Below are positions 45,006-58,036 of a DNA stretch of 64,000 nucleotides, piece after piece. Each line of letters opens with the position of its first letter. Within the stretch, counting starts at the first letter, position 1. The stretch is from Apoderus coryli (lineage: Eukaryota > Arthropoda > Insecta > Coleoptera > Attelabidae), in assembly GCA_911728435.2 (NCBI GenBank), contig OU452202.1:22051135-22115134 (forward strand). Direction: 5' to 3'. The notes beneath the pieces are model-generated. The model searched no databases. It was given only the letters and a program-made list of their open reading frames with translations, and was not told the DNA's origin. The position numbers were made by a program, and so were the translations under genes.

Positions 45006-45539
45006 AATTAGCAAAGCAATAATATTTAGAATCGAACTGTACCTGTGGTTTTAACCTTGTAGCACTGATTGACCGCTATTTTAATTATAAAATAAGCTGA
45101 ATATGGAACGTTTCTGATGTTTCTTGATTAATTTGAAGAAAATTTACCAATTTAGAATAGAATATCGTTACATAGAGTCAATACCACAGATTTAATAGAC
45201 CAGATGCAAGCGAGTGCGCCTGTTTCAATTGTTTTTGAAACCACGCCTACCGAGAAAGAGTCAGCTCCGATAGTTTGGTTCATGCTAGGTATAAAGCGGT
45301 TGACTATAGTATTATATAATATATTGCGGTTTGTGATTATTTATTTATTCATTTTTTGCCTAACAGGTTTAACACCCAATTACAAGGCAAACTCTTAAAA
45401 ATTATTGTACATATTTAGGTAATTACTTTACATTATCTAAGAAACAATAACACTAAAAATTGTTACCAATACTAAGACAGCAAACATAAACATTATTGAG
45501 TTAAAACTAATGACATCGAAATTAATTTAGTAAGAGAAT

Positions 45540-47165
45540 ATGTATATAATAAATAAGATCTCACAGTAAGCTAATCTTCGGAACGATATAGGAGGCGAGA
45601 CAACTGGGCCCTAAACCGAAGTAGTGTTTGGTCAAAGTAATCGACCTCACTGCTGATCCCTCGTGCATTGCACTCTTGTAATGCTCTAAACAGAGGTGCC
45701 CTATACTCATAGTTGGTACGAAGTGTATGGATATGGAATAACCTAGCGTTTCTGGAAAAAAAACCGTGGAATGCTGAAACCAATCCGCTCCAGCAGCTGA
45801 GGACAGTCAATCATACCATTAATTATTTTAAAGAGGAACACCTGTCCAACATATAATCTACGTGTAGCCAAAGAGTTCATGTTAAATCTGTCAAGGAGCA
45901 TGCGATGGTCATATCCGCGCGACGGAAAATGCCCATCAATTTTGAACGCTAAGTACTTGAGAAATCTACGCTGAACACTCTCAACCTGTCTTATATGTAC
46001 TTGGTATATGGGAGACCATATATTGGAAGCATACTCAAGCTTAGATCTGATTAAATTCTTTAGTTATTCGAAACAAAAAACCAAGCATACGAAAAGAGTC
46101 ACATAGTAGGTGCTGTGTATGTGTTGTAAATTGTAAGTTGGTGTCCACATAGAATCCCAAATCCCTGACGACCTCACACGAGTCAAGAATGGTATTACAT
46201 AACCGTTAAGGCAACATATGTGTGCTCTGCGACCTGGAGAATACAGCAAGTTTGCATTTACCCACATTTAAAGGCAGTTTGTTAGTATGGCACCACAGCT
46301 CGAGCCTCGACAGATCAGCCTGCAACAATTCGCAATCAGCAAGAGATCGAACAGCTCTGTAAATCTTGAAGTCATCTGCAAAAATCAAGTAACTGCTCAA
46401 AAAGCCTTCCGATATGTCATTAATGAAAATGGAGAAAATAAGAGGAGCAAGACAACTGCCCTGTGGAGCACCACTGGTGGGTATGAAATAATCAGACCTA
46501 TGTCCATTGTATTCAACGAACGGTTTACGATTAGTTAGGTAAGTATAAAAAAACACCAGGAGATCCTCATCAAGTTTATCGAACGCTGTCGAACAGTCGG
46601 TGTAAATAGCATCCAATTGCATGCCTTCACCGACAGCGGAAAACTCGTCCTGAAAAAAACACGTTAGATTAGTGACTGTGGATCGGCCCTGGAAGAAACC
46701 ATGCTGCTTAGAGTCGATGTCGTGTTTTACTTGGTTAAATATTTTTCGGTGAAGTGTAGTTTCAAATACTTTATCAAAATTGGGTAAAATGGAAATAGGA
46801 CGATAGTTTCTGATTTGATCGGTTTCAGCCGACTTATGAATAGGACAGATGCGAGCAAATTTCCATGCTTTAGGAAATGTTTTACAATTAAGTGATTTGT
46901 TAAACAGAAAGGATGAGCAAAAATATAAGCACAGTCGCGTATAATAAAGGCTGGGACATTGTCGGGGCCGTCATTTTTGGCTTCAACCGCTTCAGCGAAG
47001 CGAGCACGTCACTGTCATCCAACTGACCCACTGATATCTGAGACGCAGCGTCCCTCGAGTCACCACGGACATAGGGGCTGGAGGGCACATAAACACTGTT
47101 AAAGTATCACGCAAAAGCATCGACTATATCTCCAGGCTCGCAAACCTCATCATCATCAATGTCAT
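45540..47165 (-). mobile_element. Jockey-like LINE downstream of PDXDC1
   Basis: Minus strand from about 47150: a lead-in QLDDSDVLASLKRLKPK, a GFFQGRSTVTNL-like piece near 46690, DAIYTDCSTAFDKLDEDLL (46600), GAPQGSCLAPLIFSIFINDI (46470), LIFADDFKIYRAVR (ADD intact, 46390), and C-terminal pieces to 45571. A few frameshifts. Antisense to PDXDC1 and just past its stop, so it may lie in the 3' UTR. Confidence 0.87.
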
Positions 47166-49402
47166 GCATAAAAAAGATTTAGACCTATTTAAAATAAATA
47201 AATACATTTCTATTGGAAATAATATAAATTTGTAATCTTAAAGAAAACGAGAAATATAATATAACAAATAGTAACAATAATAGTGATCTAGATGGGTCGC
47301 TAATATTTGTCTCAATATAATTGAATCATAAAGTATACAGTTCAAAAATAATTGTGAAGCCAATATTCTCTGTTATTGTGTAGTAAACCAAAAACATATT
47401 TCAAATGCGATGTTATTTTTGTTCGATGTGTAGGTATAGATATTTTATTGTTACTAAAAATATTAATTATGATAGTGAATTTAGATTTTTAGAAAACTGG
47501 TGCTTGTAATTCAGTTCCAGTCGTGCTATTAGCCAGTGTAGTAGTTGTTTTGCCTTGTTCTCTAATATTATACACAACATTTTCGATAGCGAGGACAGTT
47601 CTTAATTTCTATACAAGTATATTTTTTACTAACAGTAAAAAAACTAATAACATATTAATTTTAAGCTTCCACTGTTTTGTATTAATAAATAAACAAATAA
47701 ATTAAATATTGGGCAACATAAGTCTGTCGAGTTTGAATCACTGTTTTGTGCTTACTTACGCATCTGATCTATTAAATCTGTGTCAATACATTCAAAATTT
47801 CTGACAATTTCGCAAAGTTAATCAGCCCTCCGTTTTATCAAGTTACTATAAATTTCTTCATTGATTTTTCGGGTAATAAGTCCGCAGAGGTTTGCTCTGT
47901 TTGATTTCTTATCTCTGATGTAACTCAAAAGTTACTGTCTAAATCAGAATTAATAGCGAAACGCAAAGATAAAATAAGAATGGATAAAGCATCAATATAC
48001 ACAGTTGTGTTGTGAAGGCAAAACTACATATTTATACGGAGGAAATGTGGTGAAAATATCCCCACTAGCAGCTAAATTTCTCATGAGGTGAGTGAAAATT
48101 GGCGTTGAAGGAATGCCTACTCCTATAAGAAGTTAAAATCACAGGAAGATATGTTTGTAAAATATTTAGAAAAAATTTAATAGGTACTACTAGGCACTTA
48201 ATCACTACAAAAACAAACACGTGCAATACAAATACAAGTTTCAAGCTGCCGCCTTACAGTTTCAAATTATAGAAATTCGGTTGTATTTAAAATTATAAAA
48301 GTATTAATTACTTTATTTGTGTAAAAAATATATTTAAGTGTTTTGATAATATTGTAGATATATAAAGTTAAGTTATCCTTAGAAAAGAAACAGTATTTTC
48401 ATTTATTACGGTTATAAAGGGTGATATTCTTTTAGAAAGTATTTCATTTTAAAATTAAAGTTTAAGAATTCAATATTATCTAAAAAGTATCTTGATGAAT
48501 AAAAATATCAGTACAAAGTGAACAAGTGTCTCCTACCTTTTGAGGATTAAATAATAAAAAATTGTTGTGGAGGACGTTTTTTGTTGTTTCCAGCATTGCC
48601 ATTGTCCACATCTTCAAATTAAAAAAAATGTATCGGTTTATTTACCAGGCATTTAATATTGCACCCGAACATTCTTAACAGACATCTATATTTTTATTGT
48701 TAACTATTATAAATATTATTTTATATTTTAACCAAAGAAGCTTGTGAAGCTTGCCTTATTTTTAATAAATTTATTCGTTTTGAATCTTATTGTGATTTTT
48801 ATTACCCAGCACTTCTCAGGCTTAAATGCAGGAGCGAGTGATGGGGAGTGTTATTTTATTCAGCGTTATTTTCTGATGAAAACAATCACTGATGGATTAG
48901 TGGTGAAATGTCGGTTTGTCAATAAAAGAACGCAACATGGTAGGTATGGAATCCTAACCTAAATTTTACTGTTGTCTTTCCATTGTACGAATAATAATCT
49001 TGCTCTTGGTGTTAATAATATAATAATGTGAGTCAGAGCCATTTTTCCGCTATTAAGTATTGTGAATATTAATCAGAAAAATGTGGCAGTTGTGGTTAGC
49101 AGGCGTATAAATATTCTTTTAGAAAAATGTTCTGATGAAGAGGAAATAGTTTGCAGACGTAAACATACAAAAATAAGAGATTAATAAAATTTTGAGGTTA
49201 GAAAATAATTATTAGTAAACAAGCATAAAATCCATCATCATCCACCATCACATTTGAAAGATGGATTAGTGATGTCAGCAGGTTGAATCAATATCAAATA
49301 AAAAAACAAGTTGGGATTAATCAGATCATCACGAATACAAGAAAGATTTTGTGGAACTGATACCTCATGCCATAAGATAAGATGGATGAATAAAAAAACA
49401 CA
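47166..49402. other. Intergenic, no gene seen
   Basis: AT-rich spacer between the LINE and the P-like copy. Short open frames only, none protein-like. Confidence 0.4.
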
Positions 49403-49409
49403 CCCATGC

Positions 49410-50450
49410 CACAGTAAAATAAATAATACAGTATTCTGACTTTCCGCTTGCGAGCCGTCCTGCGCATCTCGTCGTGCATGGCGCCATTATGGGTTAAAAT
49501 GTCGCAATAATCGCATAGACGTAGATAAATACCGTTCACTCCTGTGTTCAATATATAGTTCATTGTCGGCGTGTGTACAAGATAAATAACTATTGTGTTT
49601 GTAATCTAATTCTGTTTTGAGTTTTTGGTATAGTGTTCGTGAAAATTAAAAGGATTTTATTTATATTAACGTATCTTATGATTAATACAATGAACAATCA
49701 GGGAGGACATGTTTGTGCTGCAAAATGTCCCAATGCTGTTAGGTGAGTAATAAGTAAAAATAAAGATGAATACTAGATAATTTTACGTTTATAACAACTA
49801 TTTGTATAACCGTAAAATTTATATTACGAAATGGCAGTATCTAATATGTTTCTAAACTAAATGAAAGTAAAACATAAACACAAGTTGTCTCGTGGCGAGA
49901 TAGCATGATAACCCAATCAGCTAGGGGTTATATTATTGAAAATATATATATGGCCCTTGTTTGACTAAAATTGCTGAGAACAGGATTCAGTTGATGCAGA
50001 ATTCAGGCACACGGCTTGTATGTGGAATTCGTAGAGGTGAAAGAGGCTAGCAATAAGATTAAGGAAATCGGCTGGTTAAGACTGAAACAACGTCGGATTT
50101 TCATTCACTAATAATTATTAATAAAAATCATCAGATAGAAATAGGCGGAATACTTATATAAAAGATGGAAGTTCCGGGGATCGGTGTATGATGTGAATAT
50201 TCCTCATAAAACTGTCATTACGCCACCGCTAGACTCAACATCAATCTTTGAGCGGTCATTTTCCTATACGGTTTCAAAATATTACAACGCTCTACCGGAG
50301 AATATAAAAAGTTTACAGTGGTTTTCGTTTAAGAGCGCTGTCTGACACGTAATAGAACAAATTAATTTGTAAACATAAGCTACCTACTTAATTTGGCCAG
50401 CAATGTAAGTGCCAACGTGGAGTCGGAATGCTGTACTTATTAATGCCGTG
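49410..50450 (+). mobile_element. P-like element, copy 2, with LINE insert and 7-bp duplication
   Basis: Starts CACAGTAAAATAAATAATAC; ends (reverse) CACGGCATTAATAAGTACAG; flanked by CCCATGC at 49403-49409 and 50451-50457. At 49690-49742 a short exon with GTGAGT donor begins MNNQGGHVCAAKCPN, resembling a THAP N-terminus. At about 49962-50372 lies a LINE 3' end (IQLMQNSGTRLVCGIRRGER, then ITPPLDSTSIFERSFSYTVS). 1041 bp, non-autonomous. Confidence 0.82.
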
Positions 50451-50824
50451 CCCATGCCACATAATTTAGGATAAAAGTCAGGTCCTGACTAATAATAATT
50501 ATATACGAATTGCTTGTTACATTATGGCACGCGTGTATAGGTAAGTACATCGCATATATTATTATTACCAGTGAAAAACAAATTGGCTTATCGGTAAAAA
50601 TATTTCAGCCACGAGAAGGAGGTAGGTACTAGTGGATTTAAAAAAAAAAGTATTTTTCAGTTTAACCATTTTTTCTATTCTTTCATTTTGTATCTTAAAA
50701 TATTTCGGAATGCGGTTTTCATTTTTTAGAATTCTTTAGTTTTCTCATTCCAATAGGTACAATTTAACTTGTTTGAAAATTTGGATAAATAAATCTTGGA
50801 CAAAAGTTTGTTTGATTTATTTCG

Positions 50825-53800
50825 TTAGCTGTCAAGTCCACGATATTTTCTTGTTTTCGTTCTGAAATAGAAATCAATAATCTCCAAGATACTTCCATTC
50901 GTCCATCCGAATCCAGCTTGTATCTGATATTCCCCACCCCCACCATAATGTCCACAAATTTCCGAATTATATTTCTCAAACATCACTTTGTTTGTGTTAT
51001 ACGCTTTTATGTTGGAATTGACCCATTTGTATGCTATGTGTTTTGCTTCCTAAAATATTAAAATTATAATACTTAACATTATTTAAAACGTGATTCCTAA
51101 TCATAATTAGTACGCAAGACGACTACACAGCCATCTTACAGAAGCATTTCTAATTCGCATTATTCTTTCTTACATTTTTAACGAATTCATCTCCACTCTT
51201 ATGCAATCCGAATATAATAATATTCTGGTACGGAGACCAGGCATTTGGAAAGTCCCACTGTTGACCTGAGGGAATTTTCGTCGCAGGAATACCATGGTAA
51301 TTCAAAACGTTCTGTTTCTTCAAATAAAGTAAAGCACGTTTACTACGCTCGACACTTAAATTTTCACTCACTGCGCCAGCCCATAGAGGGCTAAAGTTGC
51401 TAGCGGCAAACATTCGACGCTGTTTTTGAAGCTTAACATCGTAATCGTACCTGCAAATCAACAGCTAATACGAAAATACAAGATACTCTCCCAAACTTAC
51501 CAAATACCATCTTCCTCACTATACAAAAGATTCTCAATGCCTTTCTTCCATGTCTCTGATATATCTGACCAATACTTTGCCCGTTCATTATTCCGTAAAA
51601 TTATATGGAACTTTGCTAGAGTCGTAAATCCTCTATACAAAAATGAATTCAAGTCGACCGGCAGATTACGACGTGTTGATATTTTTGATAAATCTTCTGA
51701 GGGATTTCCGTCCTCATCAAAAAGCCATCTTGTGGTGAAATCCCAACCGCTTTCAGCGCCACTTTTCAGGTCTGTATAACAATCATGCTAAACCATATAA
51801 GGAAACAAATTTAATAAACAAAGTCTGCTACCATAAAATGCTTGGCATCATTAAGCATACATTAAAAAGCCCACGTGCCGAGCCAATCAAAATCTGTATA
51901 TTATGCGCATGCGGGATTCGGGCAATACACCTGATGTTATTGTTTTGGTTTGTTTGGCGCCATACCAAAAAAAAACACATTGAAAATAATTTTGCAAATT
52001 TATGCTCAATTTTCTTCATATACCAATCATATTATCGTTTATTTTGTTTAAAAGAGCAATTTTCATTGCTCATATTCTGTGTTGAGTTTATTAATAATTT
52101 TGGTTTGTTTGGCGCCATACCAAAAAAAAAACATGTTTATAGTAATTATTATTTATTATCATTGTGTATAATTTAATATATATAGCTAAAAATAAACTAT
52201 TGAGAAGAATGTGGCTTTTTTTATTTCCTGTCTTCCTATCTTTAATGCATAAAATGTTTTTAAAATTAGATTATCTTCAAATTAGGTATACATAAATATA
52301 CTTGAGTATCGTTTTTTCGATATACGAAATGGTTTTTCAGCTATATCAAGAAATACCTACTACAAAGGAAAGTTCAACAGACTTTCTTAGAGAATACCTT
52401 ATACATATTAATATTTCAATTATTTTACTGAAAAACTCATTCCAATTAAATATCGACTAAATTTCAGTTTCAAAATAAGTTGAATAGCGGTTAAATTCAA
52501 ATTCAAATAGCGCGCCAAGGAAAGCCCCGCCCCAAATGCTCTGATTGGCTCGGCACGTGGGCTTTTTAATGTATGCTGCATCATTAAATTAAAAGGTTGG
52601 TAATGTAAATGTCATTACTCCAAGGTGTCACACGGTCCTTGAAGTTGTTTTCAAATTGGAACTCCTCATCCAGTTCTATGACTTTGATTGGTATTAGCAA
52701 TGGTACATACCCATCGAGTGTTCTAACGCAAAAGTTATGAACACAGGAATATTTATGGAACAGACTTGTATAATTAAGAAAGAGATATAGAATTAGAAGA
52801 ATTATGACAGTTTCTTACTATAGATTCTTTTGTTTTCCACCCTGCACAAGTCTCCATGTCTTCCAAATACGATTCAGCCCTCGGCGTATCACTTTCAGCA
52901 TCGAAATGCGCTAGAGTATAAATCACACCGTTGTGCTCCAACTGTGTTGATCGACGAGTCAACCAAAAATCCAACTCAGTCTCCAATGTTCTTATGTGAT
53001 TTCTTAAAAACTCATAATCTTTCGTGTATTGTACATAATCGGACATAATTAAACTTAAAACTGGTGGTTGTGACCGGTTTATATAGTAAATTCGGCCGCC
53101 GTTCGGTACAAACCCATATTTCTCCACCATTTCGAGCAAATTTTCAATCATTCCTTTAGCTGTTTGGTCCATATCGCTTAGTAAGAGGCCTTTGATTATC
53201 CAGTAAGTGTCCCAATAATAAATTTCCTAAAAAAACAATGGAAAATTGGGCTACATTGGAATCATACTACCAGGGGCAGCTCCAGGATTCTCCCCCGGTA
53301 AATTAGGTGCAAAATCGTGCAACTTTAGAGTATTTTATCTCTAACTTAAGCTTGGAATTGTTTGATAATGTTGAAAGCATGTAAAGGCACAATAATAGCG
53401 ACAAAACTTTTGTTTTCGGCAACGACCGTCCCCTGCAAATATTACAAAAAAAAATGTTTTTCTTTTTTATAGTCCCAATACATTAATCTGCAAAAAGAAC
53501 CTTGGTAGACTATAGCTTCATTCGTGGAATCGATGCCTTACTGATTCTGAACCGAACTGTGACATCACAGAACGTTTTAAGGCGCATGCGCGGTTCGGAA
53601 CGCGTTCGTAATCGTGACTCACCACGAATGCAAGATAGAATAACATACCGCGTGCAACATTAATAAAAGTTAGACATTTGAAGAAATTTGAGTTATATTT
53701 TTGATTTTTGTCTTAACGTGTTCAATCTGTAATCTCTGTTCAGTCCAGTTCAGTCAAATATCATCCCTATTATGAAGATACTGTCCCACAATTTAGTGAA

Positions 53801-55353
53801 GAAGAATATCGTGAACAAATTGTCTAAAATAATGACAGAAGACCTTGCGCAGCGATTTGCAGCACATTTTAATTGTAAATAACAGTTTAATAAAGTAATA
53901 GAAACAAGAAACGTTATCTAATTGATAAATTATTTAGTTTTTGATGTTTTCAAGTTTTTCAGGACGTCACTAAATACTTACAGCACAAAAACTTGTTGAT
54001 TAGCTTCGCTATGCTTGCGCATGTCAGAACCAACAGTTCTTGCTCAGTCAGTAGAACGGCAAAATCGGTTCGGAACCGGTAACGAACTGATTCTGTTTGC
54101 TCGGCGAACGGCAAACAGTTTGCATCTATTACTAATCAATAATTTTTTTATCGCGCACGCTGAAAAGCAAACTGCGCATGCGTAGAAAATAAAAGCCAAG
54201 AACCAGTTCAGTATCATCATTACCTTTGAATATAAAATGACAGGAAGAAGTTTTGCGCTGACTGTAGTAAATAAAAGTTCTGACGGAACATCCACATTAT
54301 AGATTCATTGTTTTGGTTGTTCGTTGTACAAAGTTGTAACGGTTTTTTGCAGTTTTGAATGCTTTAGTTAGTGAATATGCAACCTGCGCCACTGCGAAAC
54401 CGGATATACTAGTCCGCCATCTGCAACATCCATTCTGGTCAACATTTGTTGCTCGTATAGTCCTTCCTGTCACTTTTTATTCAAAGATCATAACCTCCGC
54501 GCTCCGTGAGCGAAGCAATTATCGGTCAATAAAATTACGCTTTTCTATTTTTTCCTTTTTGGCCCACTGTATACAGGGCTGACAAGAAAGACAGGCTGGG
54601 GTGCAAAATTAAAATTTACTAACGTGCTATTTGCAAAGGCAAGATCGGATAACGTCGGATATTACGAGAACCTAGCAAAATACTACTAGTACAATAATAG
54701 TTACTCGAAATCGTCCCCCAGGAACAATGAAAGCATGCTTCAACGGAATTAGGGAATGCTTCTCGGGATTATCAAACACGTTCTGTGAAACCCGTCGTGC
54801 TAAAGTCGGCCATAATGCAATCAAATTTTTCGCAAATTTTGCCACAACATTGTTACTGATTTCTTTCACCAATTGCGGTTCCGGTTGATAATCTAATGGG
54901 TATACATCTTCCATTTCACCTGCAAAGGGCTATATATTAATCCTTTGGGATATTTGTGAAGAACTTTTATTGTAACTTACCGACAGTTTTGAAATTTTCA
55001 AATACAAACTGTCGAATTTGTTGTTGTGTAGGGTTATGGTTCGTTTTCCTCAAAAATATATCGAATTTTTCTAAAGTAACGTCTACCTAATTATTTAAAA
55101 AATATGCTATTAGGTAGTGTATGTTATGGAGCGACTAATAAAGAAGTTTGTGGTATAAAATTCTTACTGGATTCATCATGGTCATATCAACAAACGATTT
55201 CGAGTCATTGAAAACTTTGGCAGTTTGTACTAAATGTAATAATTCACCTTCACAATAGATCGGACTCGAACATGTATATTTGTGTAAACCGGACTCTGCG
55301 TGTACTGCGAAAATGCAGATTAGAATGATAAATATCGTAAAGAGTAAACGCAT
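50825..55353 (-). CDS. Treh: Trehalase, secreted soluble type (copy 1)
   Basis: Alpha,alpha-trehalase (GH37) splitting haemolymph trehalose to glucose. Exons (descending): 55353-55168, 55086-54981, 54919-54705, 53226-52819, 51787-51501, 51450-51174, 51049-50825; phases close to 567 residues, a full-length enzyme. N-terminal signal peptide MRLLFTIFIILICIFAVHA. Family signatures: PGGRFREIYYWDTYW (about 164-178, split by an intron after FR) and QWDFPNAWSP (about 460). Catalytic acid in ESGWDF (about 320) and catalytic Glu in GGGGEYQIQAGFGWTNG (about 533) are both present. There is no C-terminal membrane span, so Tre-1 (soluble) type. AATAAA on the minus strand overlaps just past the stop (50816-50821). 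A head-to-tail paralogue lies upstream. Confidence 0.93.
51846..52590. mobile_element. MITE in a trehalase-1 intron
   Basis: The left arm CATTAAAAAGCCCACGTGCC and the right arm are inverted copies extending about 45 bp (through GAGCCAATCA). Inside, TTTGGTTTGTTTGGCGCCAT followed by ACCAAAAAAAAA occurs twice (about 51943 and 52099). No coding frame. It separates the exons ending at 52819 and starting at 51787. Confidence 0.75.
53230..54700. other. Trehalase-1 intron 3, unassigned repeats
   Basis: 1.48-kb intron with GC-richer patches (GCGCATGCGCGGTTCGGAAC at 53582; AATCGGTTCGGAACCGGTAA at 54062) that look like inverted ends of an unrecognised element. No gene. Confidence 0.4.
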
Positions 55354-55652
55354 ATTTAGTTGTTATGCTTTTTTTTATAGATTTTTCAATTTTGGTGATA
55401 GTTACATTATGAATAAATGATGGTAGTCGATGAACGAATAAATGGATGCATTAGGTGTTGACAAAAATGTAACATGTGTCAAAATAGTGAACTTTCAATA
55501 TACAGAGATGTAGACGAAATACTTTAGCTAAAATGTAAAAGTAGGGAAGTAAATAATATTCAATAAATACGATTTCTCCGAGAACATCTCTGGGCGTGCG
55601 CACAAGCATCGCTTCTCAGCTGATTAGCAACTGTGTGCAATGAAGGTTATGT

Positions 55653-57050
55653 CACAGCATTAATAAGTACAGCATTCCGACTCCACGTTGGCACTTTGAA
55701 ATAAACTGTGACGTATGACACCGCCATTTTGGGTTACAAGTCAGGTCCTGACTGAGAATAATTATAGTTTTGCGGTTTCTAACCACAGTACTGTATTTTC
55801 ATTTTTGTAAAAATATTTAAGTACATAATATCGCTGTCAATTTCAGAAATATTTGTGGTGTGTCATAGTGATTTAAAACAGCCTTGAGTGGTGGTATCAG
55901 TTAAATGTTGACATGATTGGGTGATTTTTAATAATAATAATAATAATAATAAACACAACAATAATAAAGACTTTATTAGTAAAAAAGACATTTTTATAAA
56001 AGTTGAGGCAGTGCTTCCTAACTTAACCTAAACGTAACTTATATTTTAGCTTAAACCTATCTGAAAATAGTTTTACATCGCTGTCCAAATTAAGTAGGTA
56101 GCTTATGTTTACAAATTAATTTGTTCTATTACGTGTCCGACAGCGCTCTTAAACGAAAACCCCTGTAAACTTTTTATATTCTCCGGTAGAGCGTTGAAAT
56201 ATTTTGAAACCGTATAGGAAAATGACCGCTCAAAGATCCCTGGAACCTCAATCTTTCATATAAGGATTCCGCCTTTTTCCATCTGATGATTTTATTAATC
56301 AAAATTAGTGAATGAAAATCCGACGTTGTCTCATTCTTAACCAGCCGATTTCCTTAATCTTATTGCTAGCCTCTTTCACCCCTACGAATTCCACATACAA
56401 GCCGTGTGCCTGAATTCTGCATCAACTGAATCCTGTTCTCAGCAATTTTAGTCAAACAAGGGTCATATATATATTGTCAATAATATTATAACCCCTAGCT
56501 GATTGCGTTATCATGCTATCTCGCCACGCGACAACTTGTGTTTATGTTTTACTTTCATTTAGTTTAAAAACATATTAGATACTGCCATTTCGTAATATAA
56601 ATTTTACGGTTATACAAATAGTTGTTATAAACGTAAAATTATCTAGTATTCATCATTATTTTTACTTATTACTCACCTAACAGGATCTGTGGGGAAGCGA
56701 AAAAAATGTTTAGAGCAAGTGTACCGCTTATTGCGACAACATTTAGCAGCACACGCATGTCATCCCTGATTCTTCATTGTATTATTCATAAGATACCTTA
56801 ATAAAAAGAAAATCCTTTTAATTCTCACGAACACTATACCAAAAACACAGAATTAGATTACAAACACAATCTTTATTTACCTCGTACACGCCGACAATGA
56901 ACTATATATTGAACACAGGAGTGAACGGGATCTATCTACGTCAATGCAATTATTGTGACGTTTTAACCCATAATGGCGGCATGCGTGACGATATGCGCAG
57001 GACGACTCGCAAGCGGAAAGTCAGAATCCTGTATTATTTATTATACTGTG
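55653..57050 (-). mobile_element. P-like element, copy 3, with LINE insert and 7-bp duplication
   Basis: Plus-strand ends CACAGCATTAATAAGTACAG and (reverse) CACAGTATAATAAATAATAC; GTTATGT at 55646-55652 and 57051-57057. Minus-strand exon 56777-56677: after an in-frame TGA at codon 6, HACAAKCCRNKR...KHFFRFPTDP then a GTGAGT donor, a THAP-domain start. A LINE 3' end with its (ATT)n tail lies at about 55925-56470. 1398 bp, in the spacer between the two trehalase genes. Confidence 0.85.
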
Positions 57051-57057
57051 GTTATGT

Positions 57058-58036
57058 TATACATACAGTGCCGGACTGGTTCGATTCAATATTTTGTTTT
57101 GGAGTTTTTTGTGTTAATTTTTTCTCCTAAACTAGGTATGTATAATATGAATTATTGAAAAATGCAGGAAATTTAAAACTTCTCACTTGCTTTTTTTATA
57201 TTTTGACTCTCTTTACTCCTTTGCCTTACTATGTGGGATTTCTTACAGCAAAATTTGATTACAGGCTTAGCACGCCATAATAACGAAAAGGGCCTCGATA
57301 AGAAATTCGAGGAAAAAAGGATTAAATTAAAGTTTTCCAACTTCTTATCCGGTCATTTTTGCTCAAACTCTAGATAATGTTTTCTTTTTTCTTGATACAG
57401 GGTGTCCGGAAATGACGTGTACAATGGAATAGCACAAATTCCTTGGCCGAAAATATTATGATTTAGGTCAACTTATCTATATACAAAATTGCGTGGTTTG
57501 GACACTAGAGGGCTTTAAAAGTGAATATTTTTTTTACGTTTTTTCAAATAAATCGAAAAATATTTGATAGATTTTATTAATTTTTTAGATACGCGTATAC
57601 GCACCAATAAACTACAGTTTTCTTATTAAAGAAACAATTTCTAAAATTACTGGGTGTTTAAAAGCTTAGTCACAATAAATTATCTACCCATATTTCTTGT
57701 TACCCTCGTATAATCAATACCAGTTTTTTTTTCGGTGAATAGTTCATTTTATTCAGAAACTATTTACTCTCTAACAAAAATTTTTTTTGTCAAACAGTTT
57801 CGAGAGAAAAACATATTTTCTAAATCCCTACAAGCCTAGTCTAGTGAATATTTCATTTTATTATATTTTTGCAGTGATATCACGTTTTTGAAGATTTTTC
57901 TATAATGATCTGGACTTGATGATCATTGTCTAACGAGGATATCAACTCAATTCATTTTCTGTCTTACCAGATATTAATTAATATAGCTTAGGAAACAAGT
58001 GAGAAATTATAAAACAATAAAACACATTTTTGATTT
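57058..58036. other. Spacer 3' of trehalase 2, no gene
   Basis: AT-rich. CAGGGTGTCCGG at about 57399 resembles a mariner-type terminus without a matching partner. No coding frame recognised. Confidence 0.4.
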
